From Shewanella litorisediminis (lineage in GTDB: Bacteria; Pseudomonadota; Gammaproteobacteria; Enterobacterales; Shewanellaceae), in contig NZ_CP069213.1 in the NCBI RefSeq assembly GCF_016834455.1, positions 3,325,501 to 3,389,500 of the forward strand: a stretch of 64,000 bases of DNA. Reading direction: 5' to 3'. This document shows positions 17,461 to 25,832 of the stretch, one piece after another; the stretch's first letter is position 1; each line of letters opens with the position of its first letter. A program made the position numbers and the translations under genes. Under the pieces are notes generated by a model. The model saw nothing but the letters and a program-made list of their open reading frames with translations, was not told where the DNA came from and did no database searches.

Positions 17461-18897
17461 TTAGCCTTCACTCTTGGTGGATTTGACCTCAATGCCGAAC
17501 TTTTCCATGCGCCGATAAAGGGCCTGACGGCTGAGACCAAAAGATTTGGCCACCCGGGCAATCACGCCGTCGTGGGCAGCGATGGCAGCCTCTATCTCGC
17601 TTCTGCTTGGTTCAGTGTGAAGGGGTTCGGTATTAAAAGGCTCCGAGTGATGGGAAACCGTGTTGGATGGCTTGGCCTGATTTGAAGCCATCATGGTTTG
17701 ATTTGCCACAGGCTGCTGCAACGCCGTGGCCGGCATCAAACCGAAATCCGCCGCACTCAACACCTCATCTTTGGCCAGGATACAGGCTCTTTTGCAGGCG
17801 TTTTCCAACTCCCGCACATTGCCGGGCCAGGGATGGGCCAAAAGCGCTGCCTTGGCAGCGCCATCCAGCGCCCGCCCTCGGGTAAAGTGCTGCACCAGGG
17901 GCAGCACATCATCGCGGCGCTCACTCAAAGGCGGCAGCGCCAGTTCCACCACGTTCAGGCGGTAGAAGAGATCTTCGCGGAAACGGCCACTGTGAATATC
18001 CTGGCGCAAATCGGCATTGGTGGCGCTGAGCACCCTGACTTTACATTTGCGGGTCTGGTGGCTGCCGAGGCGCTCGAACTCGCCGGTTTGCAGCACCCGC
18101 AGCAGTTTTACCTGACCGCTAAGGGGCAGATTGCCAATCTCATCCAAAAACAGGGTGCCACCATCGGCGGCCTCAAAACGGCCGATACGGGCCTTGGTGG
18201 CGCCGGTAAAAGCACCTGCCTCGGCGCCAAAAAGCTCGGCTTCCATCAGCTCCATGGGCAAGGCGCCCACATTCACCTTGATAAAGGGTTTATCTTTTAG
18301 CGGGGAATTGGCGTGGAGAATGTCGGCAAGGCGGTCTTTACCCGCGCCGTTGGGGCCGGTGATAAGGACAGACACATCCGACTTGGCCAGCTGCAGCGCC
18401 AAATCGACACAGCGCTCCATGGCCGTGCTGCCAAACACCAGACCACAGAGATTGGCCTCGTGGATAATCGCGGTGCGTTCGGCCTTCTGGCGCTTAAGCT
18501 CGCCGTTTTCCCGGGACAGTTTGTGCAGCGAAATCAGGTTGCCAATGCTGGTGAGCAGTTTGGCGTCGTCCCAGGGCTTACCCAGATAATCGGCAGCGCC
18601 GGCTTTCATCAGCTCCACCGCCATCTCCAGCTCGGTCCAGGCCGTCAGCAGGATGATGGGGATCCCCGGACGACGCTCACGCAGGGCATGGAACAGCTCA
18701 CGCCCTTCTTCACCACTGGTAGTATCGCGGGTGAAATTCATGTCCTGGATCACCAGCGAAAACTCGTGCTTCTCAATGGCATTGAGCGCCATGTCGGGGC
18801 TCTGCACGCAATGGCTTTTGTAACCGTTCAGTTCAAGCATCAGCGAAAGCGCTTGGCAAACGTCCAGATTGTCGTCGACGATTAATATCTTATCCAT
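17461..18897 (-). CDS. sigma-54-dependent response regulator, NtrC family
   Basis: The 478-residue protein has a receiver domain (acidic pair DD at 8-9, phosphoacceptor D52 in VIQDMNF, T85, K107). A sigma-54 AAA+ domain follows, with Walker A GPNGAGKD at 181-188, the sigma-54 contact loop GAFTGA at 228-233, Walker B GGTLFLDEIG and the arginine-finger region FREDLFYRLNV. A Fis-type helix-turn-helix ends the protein (VIARVAKSFGLSRQALYRRM). The intact GAFTGA loop means it should activate sigma-54 polymerase. It is encoded with its kinase and behind a sigma-54-like promoter, so it most likely activates its own operon. Confidence 0.95.
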   Translation of the reverse strand: MDKILIVDDNLDVCQALSLMLELNGYKSHCVQSPDMALNAIEKHEFSLVIQDMNFTRDTTSGEEGRELFHALRERRPGIPIILLTAWTELEMAVELMKAGAADYLGKPWDDAKLLTSIGNLISLHKLSRENGELKRQKAERTAIIHEANLCGLVFGSTAMERCVDLALQLAKSDVSVLITGPNGAGKDRLADILHANSPLKDKPFIKVNVGALPMELMEAELFGAEAGAFTGATKARIGRFEAADGGTLFLDEIGNLPLSGQVKLLRVLQTGEFERLGSHQTRKCKVRVLSATNADLRQDIHSGRFREDLFYRLNVVELALPPLSERRDDVLPLVQHFTRGRALDGAAKAALLAHPWPGNVRELENACKRACILAKDEVLSAADFGLMPATALQQPVANQTMMASNQAKPSNTVSHHSEPFNTEPLHTEPSRSEIEAAIAAHDGVIARVAKSFGLSRQALYRRMEKFGIEVKSTKSEG

Positions 18898-18991
18898 TTG
18901 AATACTTTGCTCTTTTGCAAAAAATCCTTTGCGGACACCTTAACCCATGGGGCCCGCAATTGCGAGCCCCGGGTCATGCTGATTGCCTCAC

Positions 18992-20209
18992 TCAAACACT
19001 GCGGGTCGCGGTGGCCGGTGAGATATTGGCGGCCTTGCGGGCCGGCAGTATTACCGCCACCGTGGTCACCACAAACAGCAGCACCACTGTCATGGCCGGG
19101 TAACGCCAATCCAGTGCCGGCAGGCTGAAGAAGCTCATCAGGCGACGGCCCAGCTCAAAGGCCAGCAATACCCCCACCAGGGCACCCGTGCCAAGGATCA
19201 GGTAATTCTCGGTCAGGAACCAGCTCAGTATCGCGCCCTTGCTGGCCCCCAGCGCCCTGCGGGTGCCTATCTGCTTGGTGCGGCGCTCAATATTGAACAT
19301 CACCATGCCCGACAGGCCCAGGGCGGTGATCACCAACAGCAGCACTATCATGCAGCCCAGCACAAAGGCCATCATGGCGTGGTTGGCATAGTTCCGCTCC
19401 CGGTTTTCGGCTATGGTGCTGAAGCCGCTGATCACCCGGCGCGGCTCATCCTTAAGCAAGGCCGCCTTGATGGTCTCCTTGAGCTCGGGAATATCAGCAG
19501 CCTCGGCCCGGATAATATAGCCGGCATTGGGGGAGCTCCCGTTGAAATCAATGTTCATGATAACGCTGTTTTCCAGATGCATATCATCGACCCAGGCACC
19601 CTGGAGACGTTCCACCACCCCCACCACGGTAATGGGTTCGTCATCGCCCTGGTACACTACCTTGCCAATGGGGGACTCCTCGCCCCAAAAGGCCCTGGCA
19701 AGTGTCTGGCTGAGAATCACCTCTCGTTGGATGCTTTTGTCTTCAAACCCCTTGAGTACCTGGCCCTTGTGGAAGTTACGGCCCTCCACCAGCCTGAGTC
19801 CAAGAGCATTGACCAGCTCTTCATCGCTCAGATAGAAGGCAAATTGTGGCAAGGATTTGGCATTTTCGGGATCCGGGCCATCGACGAAGCGATCGCTCCA
19901 GCCTGAACCACTCAGGGGCACCATATTGGTCGGGGCGGCGGCCTTGATGCCCGGCAGGCTGCGAAGAATCTCCAGATCCCGCTCATCCCTGGCAAGGAGA
20001 TCCATATCCTCACCAAAATTGAACACAGAAAACTCAAAGGATTCGGTTTCGGTGATGCCTGAGGGTCTGGCCATCAGCTCCAGGCGCTGCTGAATAATGA
20101 AGGCCGCATTGGCCACTATGGCTACCGAGAGTATGATTTGCGCCAGCAACAATAATGGACCACTGCGGCTTCGCAGCATGGCGCTGAGTGTGGGTTTTAT
20201 GGCAATCAT
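18992..20209 (-). CDS. FtsX/MacB-type ABC transporter permease, second subunit
   Basis: The 405-residue protein has one N-terminal membrane helix (SGPLLLLAQIILSVAIVANA), a large periplasmic MacB-like core domain (about 45-275) and three C-terminal helices with the FtsX signature GMVMFNIERRTKQIGTRRALGASKGAIL. This is the type VII (MacB-like) ABC fold, which moves substrates from the periplasm or outer leaflet rather than through the inner membrane. It starts 9 bp after the first permease ends. The two permeases are related but distinct, so a heterodimer is expected. Confidence 0.92.
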   Translation of the reverse strand: MIAIKPTLSAMLRSRSGPLLLLAQIILSVAIVANAAFIIQQRLELMARPSGITETESFEFSVFNFGEDMDLLARDERDLEILRSLPGIKAAAPTNMVPLSGSGWSDRFVDGPDPENAKSLPQFAFYLSDEELVNALGLRLVEGRNFHKGQVLKGFEDKSIQREVILSQTLARAFWGEESPIGKVVYQGDDEPITVVGVVERLQGAWVDDMHLENSVIMNIDFNGSSPNAGYIIRAEAADIPELKETIKAALLKDEPRRVISGFSTIAENRERNYANHAMMAFVLGCMIVLLLVITALGLSGMVMFNIERRTKQIGTRRALGASKGAILSWFLTENYLILGTGALVGVLLAFELGRRLMSFFSLPALDWRYPAMTVVLLFVVTTVAVILPARKAANISPATATRSV

Positions 20210-20218
20210 GGCCGCTCC

Positions 20219-21526
20219 TTATTGGCTCTTGAGATAAACACTGGGTTTGGTTTTGCAAATCACCCAGGCAGGATACATACCGGCCAGCATCGCCGACACA
20301 ATGGCAATGGTGGGAGCAATCACCCAGATGCTGGGGTCAAGATGGGTCATGGCCTCTTGCAGGAAGAACTTGTTGGCCAGGTACTGCAGCGCCGCCCAGG
20401 CCCACAGCAACCCCAGGGCACCGCCTATTGCACCAATACAACCCACCTCCACCAGGTGCTGTGCAAAGATCTGCCGCTTGCTGGCCCCGATAGCGCGGCG
20501 TACCCCCACCTCGGGAGCCCGCTTAAGGAACTTGGTCAGCATCAGGCCAAGAATGTTCACCAGACACACCAGCAGGAACAGCAGGCTGAGACCGATGAGG
20601 ATTTTGTTATCTTCGGGCACCACCTTATGAAACTCCAGCAGGTCAGCCACGTTCATGGTTCTGGCCCAGGAGTCACGGCTCTTGTCGGTAAAACGCCCCA
20701 GTTGTTGCTGACTGTCCACATGGGCATTCAGATAGTCCTGGAAGGCCTTTCTCTGCTCGGGCGAGTCCAGCTCGGCCCAAAACAGCAACCAGGCTTTTTC
20801 CGATGCCATCCTGTCCTCATAGGTCCGCATGGGTTCAAACTTCCAGCCATTGGTGTTGCCCCATACCTCGAACTCCTCCATCGGCGTCAGGGAGAAAGGT
20901 ACAAACAGCAACTCAGCATCCTGCATGCTGCCGGTGGTGAGGTCATAGTATCTGGGTTTGGGTGACCAGCTATCGGTAACGCCAACAATACGGTAGGGCT
21001 TGGCATTCAGATACAGGGTTTCACCCACGCTGTTGCGACCGTCAAAGAGCTTGTCGTTTAGCTCCTTGCCAATCACCACCAGGTACTCGGGCATCTCATC
21101 CACCGCCTTATCCCACACGCTGCCGTATAAAAAGGGCACAGAGAACATGGCGAAGAAGTCACTGTCAGTCACCCGGACGGACTGCATTTCGGCCTCTATA
21201 TCCGGATTGTCCGTAGTAACCGCCTTGCCGGTACGGAACATGGCCGCCTGGCGCGCGGGCACAGTGCCGCGTCTCAGGCTCATCGCATCCTGGTAGGTGA
21301 GAATGGGGCTGTAGTCCCGCCAGGTATCCTGTCCCTGGGTCCAGAGTTGAACACCCAGCAGCTTATCGCTTCGCTCACCGGCAGGATTGGCACTCATCAC
21401 CTGATGGACGTTGAGGGTCATGATGGTGATGCCGATACCAAAGGAGATGGCACATACCATCAAGAGCGACATCATGGGCGTCTTGCGAATCGAGCGCCAG
21501 GCGAGATCCAAATAGTGACTGAACAT
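20219..21526 (-). CDS. FtsX/MacB-type ABC transporter permease, first subunit
   Basis: A 435-residue protein starting MFSHYLDLAWRSIRKTPMMS, with AAGGGGGG just upstream of the ATG at 21526. It has an N-terminal helix (MSLLMVCAISFGIGITIMTL), a large periplasmic region, and C-terminal helices with the FtsX pattern FLKRAPEVGVRRAIGASKRQ. It pairs with the ATPase (stop at 21537) and the second permease. Its N-terminal domain is larger than that of its partner. Confidence 0.92.
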   Translation of the reverse strand: MFSHYLDLAWRSIRKTPMMSLLMVCAISFGIGITIMTLNVHQVMSANPAGERSDKLLGVQLWTQGQDTWRDYSPILTYQDAMSLRRGTVPARQAAMFRTGKAVTTDNPDIEAEMQSVRVTDSDFFAMFSVPFLYGSVWDKAVDEMPEYLVVIGKELNDKLFDGRNSVGETLYLNAKPYRIVGVTDSWSPKPRYYDLTTGSMQDAELLFVPFSLTPMEEFEVWGNTNGWKFEPMRTYEDRMASEKAWLLFWAELDSPEQRKAFQDYLNAHVDSQQQLGRFTDKSRDSWARTMNVADLLEFHKVVPEDNKILIGLSLLFLLVCLVNILGLMLTKFLKRAPEVGVRRAIGASKRQIFAQHLVEVGCIGAIGGALGLLWAWAALQYLANKFFLQEAMTHLDPSIWVIAPTIAIVSAMLAGMYPAWVICKTKPSVYLKSQ

Positions 21527-21536
21527 GGTTCCCCCC

Positions 21537-22229
21537 TTAACCGTTAACCACGGCGCGGCTGCTGAGGAAATCACACACCTGACCATCCACAATCTGGATA
21601 TTGCGGGCGGCGCGGCGGGCCAGCTCGCCATCGTGGGTCACCATGATGATGGTGGTGCCCTGGCGGTTAATATCTTCCAAAAGCTCCATCACCTGACGGG
21701 CCATGAGGGAGTCAAGATTCCCCGTGGGCTCATCCGCCAGCAAAAAGCGGGGCTCACCAGCCAGAGCGCGGGCAATGGCCACCCGCTGCTGCTGACCACC
21801 TGATAGCTGCGATGGCAGATGCTTTTGTCTGGCAGCCAGTCCCACCTGGGACAGGGCCTGCTCCACCCGGCGCTTGCGCTCGCTGCTGCCAAAGCCACGG
21901 TAACGCAGGGGCAGCTCCACGTTTTCAGCCAGATTCAAATCCGGAATCAGGTTAAAACCTTGAAAAATGAAGCCAATTTTCTGATTTCGAACCCTGGCAG
22001 CCGCACTGTCGCTGAGGTTGGCCACGTTCTCGCCATCGAGCCAGTATTCGCCACCGGATGCATTCTCCAGCAAGCCGGCAATATTCAAAAAGGTGGTTTT
22101 CCCTGAGCCTGAAGGTCCTGTCACGGCCACAAACTCCCCTTCGGCCACCTCCAGGTTAAAGTCCCGCAGCGCATGGGTCTCCACCAGGTCAGTACGGAAC
22201 AATTTATTGATATTCTTCATGGTTAACAT
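21537..22229 (-). CDS. ABC transporter ATPase, MacB/LolD type
   Basis: A 230-residue nucleotide-binding subunit: Walker A GPSGSGKTT (about 39-47), Q-loop FIFQGFNLIPDLN, signature LSGGQQQRVAIARAL (about 143-157), Walker B FLLADEPTGNLDS and the H-loop TH. This matches the LolD/MacB class that powers FtsX-type permeases. It lies between the membrane-fusion-protein gene (with a 36-codon ORF in between) and the permeases. Confidence 0.95.
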   Translation of the reverse strand: MLTMKNINKLFRTDLVETHALRDFNLEVAEGEFVAVTGPSGSGKTTFLNIAGLLENASGGEYWLDGENVANLSDSAAARVRNQKIGFIFQGFNLIPDLNLAENVELPLRYRGFGSSERKRRVEQALSQVGLAARQKHLPSQLSGGQQQRVAIARALAGEPRFLLADEPTGNLDSLMARQVMELLEDINRQGTTIIMVTHDGELARRAARNIQIVDGQVCDFLSSRAVVNG

Positions 22230-22274
22230 GGTTCGCTTCCTTACTCGTTAATCTGTTTTGCTTGGATTGCCGCA

Positions 22275-22385
22275 TCAGCGCAGCAACATCAGTCCCAATG
22301 CCGGGTTGGTGGCGAGCCACTGCGAGGCCATGGCAAGGGCCAACATCAACAGTGCAATCATCCAACCCAGGCGTCTTTGTTTCAT
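22275..22385 (-). CDS. predicted 36-residue single-helix membrane microprotein
   Basis: ATG at 22385, stop TGA at 22277-22275. The product starts MKQRRLGWMIALLMLALAMA and continues SQWLATNPALGLMLLR: a positively charged N-terminus followed by one hydrophobic helix, the usual make-up of bacterial transporter-associated microproteins. It fills most of the otherwise empty 166-bp gap between the fusion protein and the ATPase, on the operon strand and 10 bp past the preceding stop. Only a weak GAG ribosome site is visible, so translation may depend on coupling. I know no named family. Confidence 0.5.
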   Translation of the reverse strand: MKQRRLGWMIALLMLALAMASQWLATNPALGLMLLR

Positions 22386-22395
22386 TTCAGATGGC

Positions 22396-23652
22396 TCAAT
22401 AGAGGCTGACATGCTCGGCCTGCTTCATCTTGTCGCTGCCGGAGATAATCCACTCATCACCGGCCTGGCCGCCTTCAAGCACCTGCACGTGGCTGACACT
22501 GCGGGCGCCAAGCTTGATGGGGGTGCGGCTGGCGATATCGCCTTCGATACGGTAGACATGATTACCGCCATCACTGACAAAGCTGCCACGGCGCACCATG
22601 AGTACATTTTCTAAGTTTTCCAGAAGGATACGGGCACTGAGCCGCTGGTTTTGTCTGAGTTTCAGCCCATCAGCGTTATCAAAACGCACCCGGGTGAGGA
22701 CTTCGCCACGGCTCACTTCCGGTGAGATGGAGGCCAGGGTACCCGTGGTTTTAAGGCCGCCCAGGTCCAGCTCTACCGCCATGCCAAGCCCCAGTTCGTC
22801 GGCGTAGGATTCAGACACGGCCAATTCGGCTTCGAAGGCACTCAAGTCGACCACGGTCAGGATTGCCTGGCCGCGGCTTAGACGGGCTTTTTGTTCGGTA
22901 AGCCAGTTGCCGATAATGCCATCCACAGGGGCGACAACTTCAAGAGCCGCCACCTGACGGCGCAGGTCATCCACCACCAGCTGTTGCCGTTTAAGCTCCA
23001 GCGCCTTGTTTTTAAGCTCGAACGCCTGGGTGTCGGCCATCAGCGCCACTTCCTGCTCGGCATGGTCAAACCGCAGCTGCGCTTTTTTGTAGTCGTCTTT
23101 TACCTTTTCAAAGTCGATGCGGCTGATGAGTTCCTTGGCAATGAGCAAGTCGCCACGGCGGCTCTCACGCTCGGCGGCGTCGAGTTCTACCCTGGCGGTA
23201 TCCAGCACCTGACGGGCACTGAGCTGCTCGCGGCGGGCGCTTAAGGTGGCGCGCTCTACTTCGCCTTCCAGCCCCGCCAGACGGGCCTGTTCCTGGGCCA
23301 GCGCATTGGTGAGCAAGGGGCTGTCGATGGTCGCCAGAATCTGGCCTCTGGATACTGTGTCACCGGGTTTGGCCAACAGGGTGACCATACCTTCGGCACT
23401 GGCATACATGACGGGCGCATTGGCAGCGACGATTTTGCCGTTGGAGACGATGTCACGCACCAGGGTGCCGCGGGTGATGGTAGCGGTCACCATCTCACTG
23501 CGCTTGACGGAATGCCCGGCAGAGATGCCGCTGTTACCCATGGCCCAGGCGGCCGCGATGGCAAACAGCGCCACACTGCCTGCAATCCACCCGATACGAC
23601 GATACTTGTTTGGGGCCATAATTCTGTCTTGTCCGCTGGTATCCCTGATCAT
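22396..23652 (-). CDS. periplasmic adaptor (membrane fusion protein), MacA/HlyD-like
   Basis: A 418-residue protein: an N-terminal membrane anchor (IGWIAGSVALFAIAAAWAMG, about 21-40), a beta-barrel/lipoyl half (MYASAEGMVTLLAKPGDTVS), a long coiled-coil hairpin (about 120-240, Leu/Ala/Glu/Arg-rich), then the second lipoyl half (APVDGIIGNWLTEQKARLSR) and beta-barrel domain. It should bridge the MacB-like pump to an outer-membrane exit protein, which is not encoded here. ATG at 23652 has AAGGA with six-base spacing; upstream in-frame codons would extend into the sigma-54 promoter. First gene of the operon. Confidence 0.9.
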   Translation of the reverse strand: MIRDTSGQDRIMAPNKYRRIGWIAGSVALFAIAAAWAMGNSGISAGHSVKRSEMVTATITRGTLVRDIVSNGKIVAANAPVMYASAEGMVTLLAKPGDTVSRGQILATIDSPLLTNALAQEQARLAGLEGEVERATLSARREQLSARQVLDTARVELDAAERESRRGDLLIAKELISRIDFEKVKDDYKKAQLRFDHAEQEVALMADTQAFELKNKALELKRQQLVVDDLRRQVAALEVVAPVDGIIGNWLTEQKARLSRGQAILTVVDLSAFEAELAVSESYADELGLGMAVELDLGGLKTTGTLASISPEVSRGEVLTRVRFDNADGLKLRQNQRLSARILLENLENVLMVRRGSFVSDGGNHVYRIEGDIASRTPIKLGARSVSHVQVLEGGQAGDEWIISGSDKMKQAEHVSLY

Positions 23653-23712
23653 GCCTTGTCCTTCGCCGGTGTGTCCGGTCTTGGCTGATGAAACATATGA
23701 TGCAGGGAGTAA

Positions 23713-23729
23713 AACAAATAGCGTGCCAA
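23713..23729 (-). promoter_or_regulatory. sigma-54 (-24/-12) promoter of the efflux/two-component operon
   Basis: The minus strand reads TTGGCACGctatTTGTT. The -24 element TTGGCACG is consensus, the spacing between the GG and the -12 G is the required ten bases, and the -12 element is TTGT where consensus is TTGC. It lies 61 bp before the adaptor ATG, and the operon itself encodes an NtrC-family activator. Confidence 0.75.
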
Positions 23730-23780
23730 AACTCATTTTGGTTATCTTTCAATTAGATACGCGCAATTTATTTTACAACG

Positions 23781-23829
23781 AGTGTCCGCGGACAATGTAA
23801 AGTGTCCGCTTTAAAGGGTGAGTGTCCGC
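23781..23829 (-). promoter_or_regulatory. three tandem AGTGTCCGC boxes, 20-bp period (candidate enhancer)
   Basis: AGTGTCCGC occurs exactly at 23781, 23801 and 23821, giving a strict 20-bp period (about two helical turns). The first copy is part of a perfect palindrome, TGTCCGCGGACA (23783-23794). A fourth partial word, TGTCC, follows at 23844. The boxes lie about 55-100 bp upstream of the -24 element, where NtrC-type activators bind. Confidence 0.7.
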
Positions 23830-23934
23830 GCCCCTTAACGCCCTGTCCGGCCAGAAAACACAGAGCCCGTACAAACTTAATTATCCGGGCTCAATGGCTG
23901 CAAAGAGGCAAAAATATTGGCGGGGACGCCCGAA

Positions 23935-24318
23935 TCAGAACGCCTGGGCAAACAACGTAAAGCAGCTGATCATACTCACAAACCACAGGCCGGATCGCAG
24001 CTTGTCCTGGTCATACAGGTACGCTAGGTGATAGCCCACCCGGGCAATCACATGCACCACAGCGGCCACTTCTGCGGTGCCATTGACCTTATCTGTAGCT
24101 ATCACCACCAACGCCGCCAGGCCGAAAATCAACAAAGATTCGAAGGCATTTTGATGGCCTGCCAGGGCTCTGGCGCCAAATCCCTCGAGCCTGGCCTGCT
24201 GGCTGCGGGGATGGTGGTTATCGTAGCCACCCATTTTAGCCATGGCCACAGCGACAGGCCCCTTGGCCAGATAAGGCAGTAACATGGAAATCAATAAACA
24301 CACGAGCAAGGTTGTCAT
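23935..24318 (-). CDS. MAPEG-family membrane protein
   Basis: A 127-residue protein with four hydrophobic helices and the MAPEG pattern RARA-like turn: HHPRSQQARLEGFGARALAG followed by HQNAFESLLIFGLAAL, and VHVIARVGYHLAYLYDQDKL before the last helix. MAPEG proteins are glutathione/eicosanoid-related membrane enzymes in eukaryotes; bacterial members are mostly of unknown substrate. ATG at 24318. It is transcribed alone; the sigma-54 region is immediately downstream. Confidence 0.85.
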   Translation of the reverse strand: MTTLLVCLLISMLLPYLAKGPVAVAMAKMGGYDNHHPRSQQARLEGFGARALAGHQNAFESLLIFGLAALVVIATDKVNGTAEVAAVVHVIARVGYHLAYLYDQDKLRSGLWFVSMISCFTLFAQAF

Positions 24319-24416
24319 GTAAGCTCCCGCTTAAAGGATGAAGAAGGTTTCATTTGTCATCGATAATTTAGCCAGCTAAAAACAAAGGCTTCAAGGGAAT
24401 ATTCAGGAGGCGGACC

Positions 24417-25085
24417 ATGCATGCCATCTTTGTCCATGGATTGGGTCGTACCCCACTGTCCGGGTTCCCGATGCTCGCCACCTTACGGCGGGCAGGTATT
24501 CGCTGCCAGACCCTCGGCTATCTGGCCGCTGCGGAGCCTGTGGATGCAATTGTAAGGCGCCTTGGCAAACAAATTGCCCGACTGCCTGCCGATGAACCCT
24601 ACATACTCATAGGTCATTCACTGGGCGGGGTTATCATCCGCACTCTGTTGAGTGCTTCACCCCCACAGCCCCAGCTGCCGTCTCACGTCTTTTTGCTCGG
24701 CTCACCGGTGCAACCGGCAAGGCTGGCCATAAAGCTTAAAACCAACGCCCTGTTTCGATTATTCAGTGGTGACGCAGGACAACTGCTTGGCAGTGGGCCG
24801 CGCATGGCGGCCATTGGCGAGCCCACCTCAGCGGGCGTCCCCTGCACTGTCATCAAAGGCACAGGGGGGATGCCCACCGGCGCCAAGGGCGCCAAACTGC
24901 CGCCCTTCTACGGCGAAGAAAACGATGGCGTGGTGTCTGTTTCCGAGGTTACGGCGCCCTGGCAGCGCAATAATCCCCTGTGTGAGCTGGTTTCACTGCC
25001 ATTGCCCCACACGCTGCTGCCATCCAGCCCTGCCATGGGAAGGCTCATCATTGCGCGGCTGCGAAGCTCAGGCTTGATAACTTAG
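24417..25085 (+). CDS. alpha/beta hydrolase, lipase-like
   Basis: A 222-residue protein opening with MHAIFVHGLGRTPLSGFPML (an oxyanion-hole HG motif) and carrying the nucleophile elbow ILIGHSLGGVIIR (Ser about 71) and a candidate His in LPLPHTLLPSS near the C-terminus. No signal peptide is seen, so it is cytoplasmic. The layout fits a triacylglycerol-lipase/PGAP1-like hydrolase but the substrate is unknown. A very strong ribosome site, AGGAGG, precedes the ATG. Monocistronic. Confidence 0.82.
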   Translation: MHAIFVHGLGRTPLSGFPMLATLRRAGIRCQTLGYLAAAEPVDAIVRRLGKQIARLPADEPYILIGHSLGGVIIRTLLSASPPQPQLPSHVFLLGSPVQPARLAIKLKTNALFRLFSGDAGQLLGSGPRMAAIGEPTSAGVPCTVIKGTGGMPTGAKGAKLPPFYGEENDGVVSVSEVTAPWQRNNPLCELVSLPLPHTLLPSSPAMGRLIIARLRSSGLIT

Positions 25086-25142
25086 CGTTCATCACCATCA
25101 GGATTCAGTACTGCTGTACCTGGGTAATAACGATGGGCGGCA

Positions 25143-25187
25143 CAAACAAAAATGCCACCTAAGCTATTGACCTTGCTCCGGTGGCAC
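25143..25187 (-). terminator. probable terminator of the TonB-domain lipoprotein gene
   Basis: TGCCACC (25153-25159) and GGTGGCA (25180-25186) pair around a 20-nt loop; the minus strand continues TTTTTGTTTG. Confidence 0.6.
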
Positions 25188-25203
25188 TCTGGTGGTTCAA
25201 ATG

Positions 25204-25656
25204 CTAAGAAAGGACTATCTTTTCGCAGGCGGCTTTGGCCTCAGCTACGTTCTTCGCCTCTTTACCTTCCCGCTCCATTTTAAACTCAAAATAAAGGTCC
25301 TGAACGGCCGGCATCTTTTCAGTATTGTGCGCTGCAGGTGCCCAATCCCATTTACCGATAACATTCACCATGCTGCCAACGAACATGTCTTCAGGATAGG
25401 AGTTTTTTATCTGATAACCATCAACTTTGCCTTCGGCATTGATGGATACCACCATCTGAACACAGCCATTTTTGCTTAAACGCACGGCTTCCCTTGGATA
25501 GCTTGGCGTCACCATTTTCTTGGCTTTCCAATAAGAACCCCGCTCATCCCTTTCCGCTGTGAGGTCCTTATATCCCGGCTTATAGGGATTGGTATCCAAT
25601 GTTTGACAGCCAGCCAGTACCAAGAGTCCAACGCCAATCAAATAGCTTTTGCGCAT
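25204..25656 (-). CDS. lipoprotein with TonB C-terminal-like domain
   Basis: The 150-residue product starts MRKSYLIGVGLLVLAGCQTL, a lipoprotein signal with lipobox LAGC. The mature part contains the TonB-C pattern PSYPREAVRLSKNGCVQMVV, SINAEGKVDGYQIKNSYPED and KWDWAPA. Unlike true TonB it has no membrane anchor helix or Pro-rich spanning segment, so it is likely a lipid-anchored relative rather than an energy transducer. AAGGAAG lies upstream of the chosen ATG; a farther in-frame start would add 27 non-signal residues. Confidence 0.85.
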   Translation of the reverse strand: MRKSYLIGVGLLVLAGCQTLDTNPYKPGYKDLTAERDERGSYWKAKKMVTPSYPREAVRLSKNGCVQMVVSINAEGKVDGYQIKNSYPEDMFVGSMVNVIGKWDWAPAAHNTEKMPAVQDLYFEFKMEREGKEAKNVAEAKAACEKIVLS

Positions 25657-25832
25657 ATGCCAACTTCCTTGTTTTGAGAAAATTAAAAACTGCTTCAAAC
25701 TTAACAGCTTGGGCACAAAAACACAACAATTGGTCAAACTTGTTACCGAGTAAAATCATCACCCTCGTCAGGACGACATATCAAATGAACCAGAGCATGG
25801 AGAATACCCCCTGCAAGTGGGACTCACCTGCC

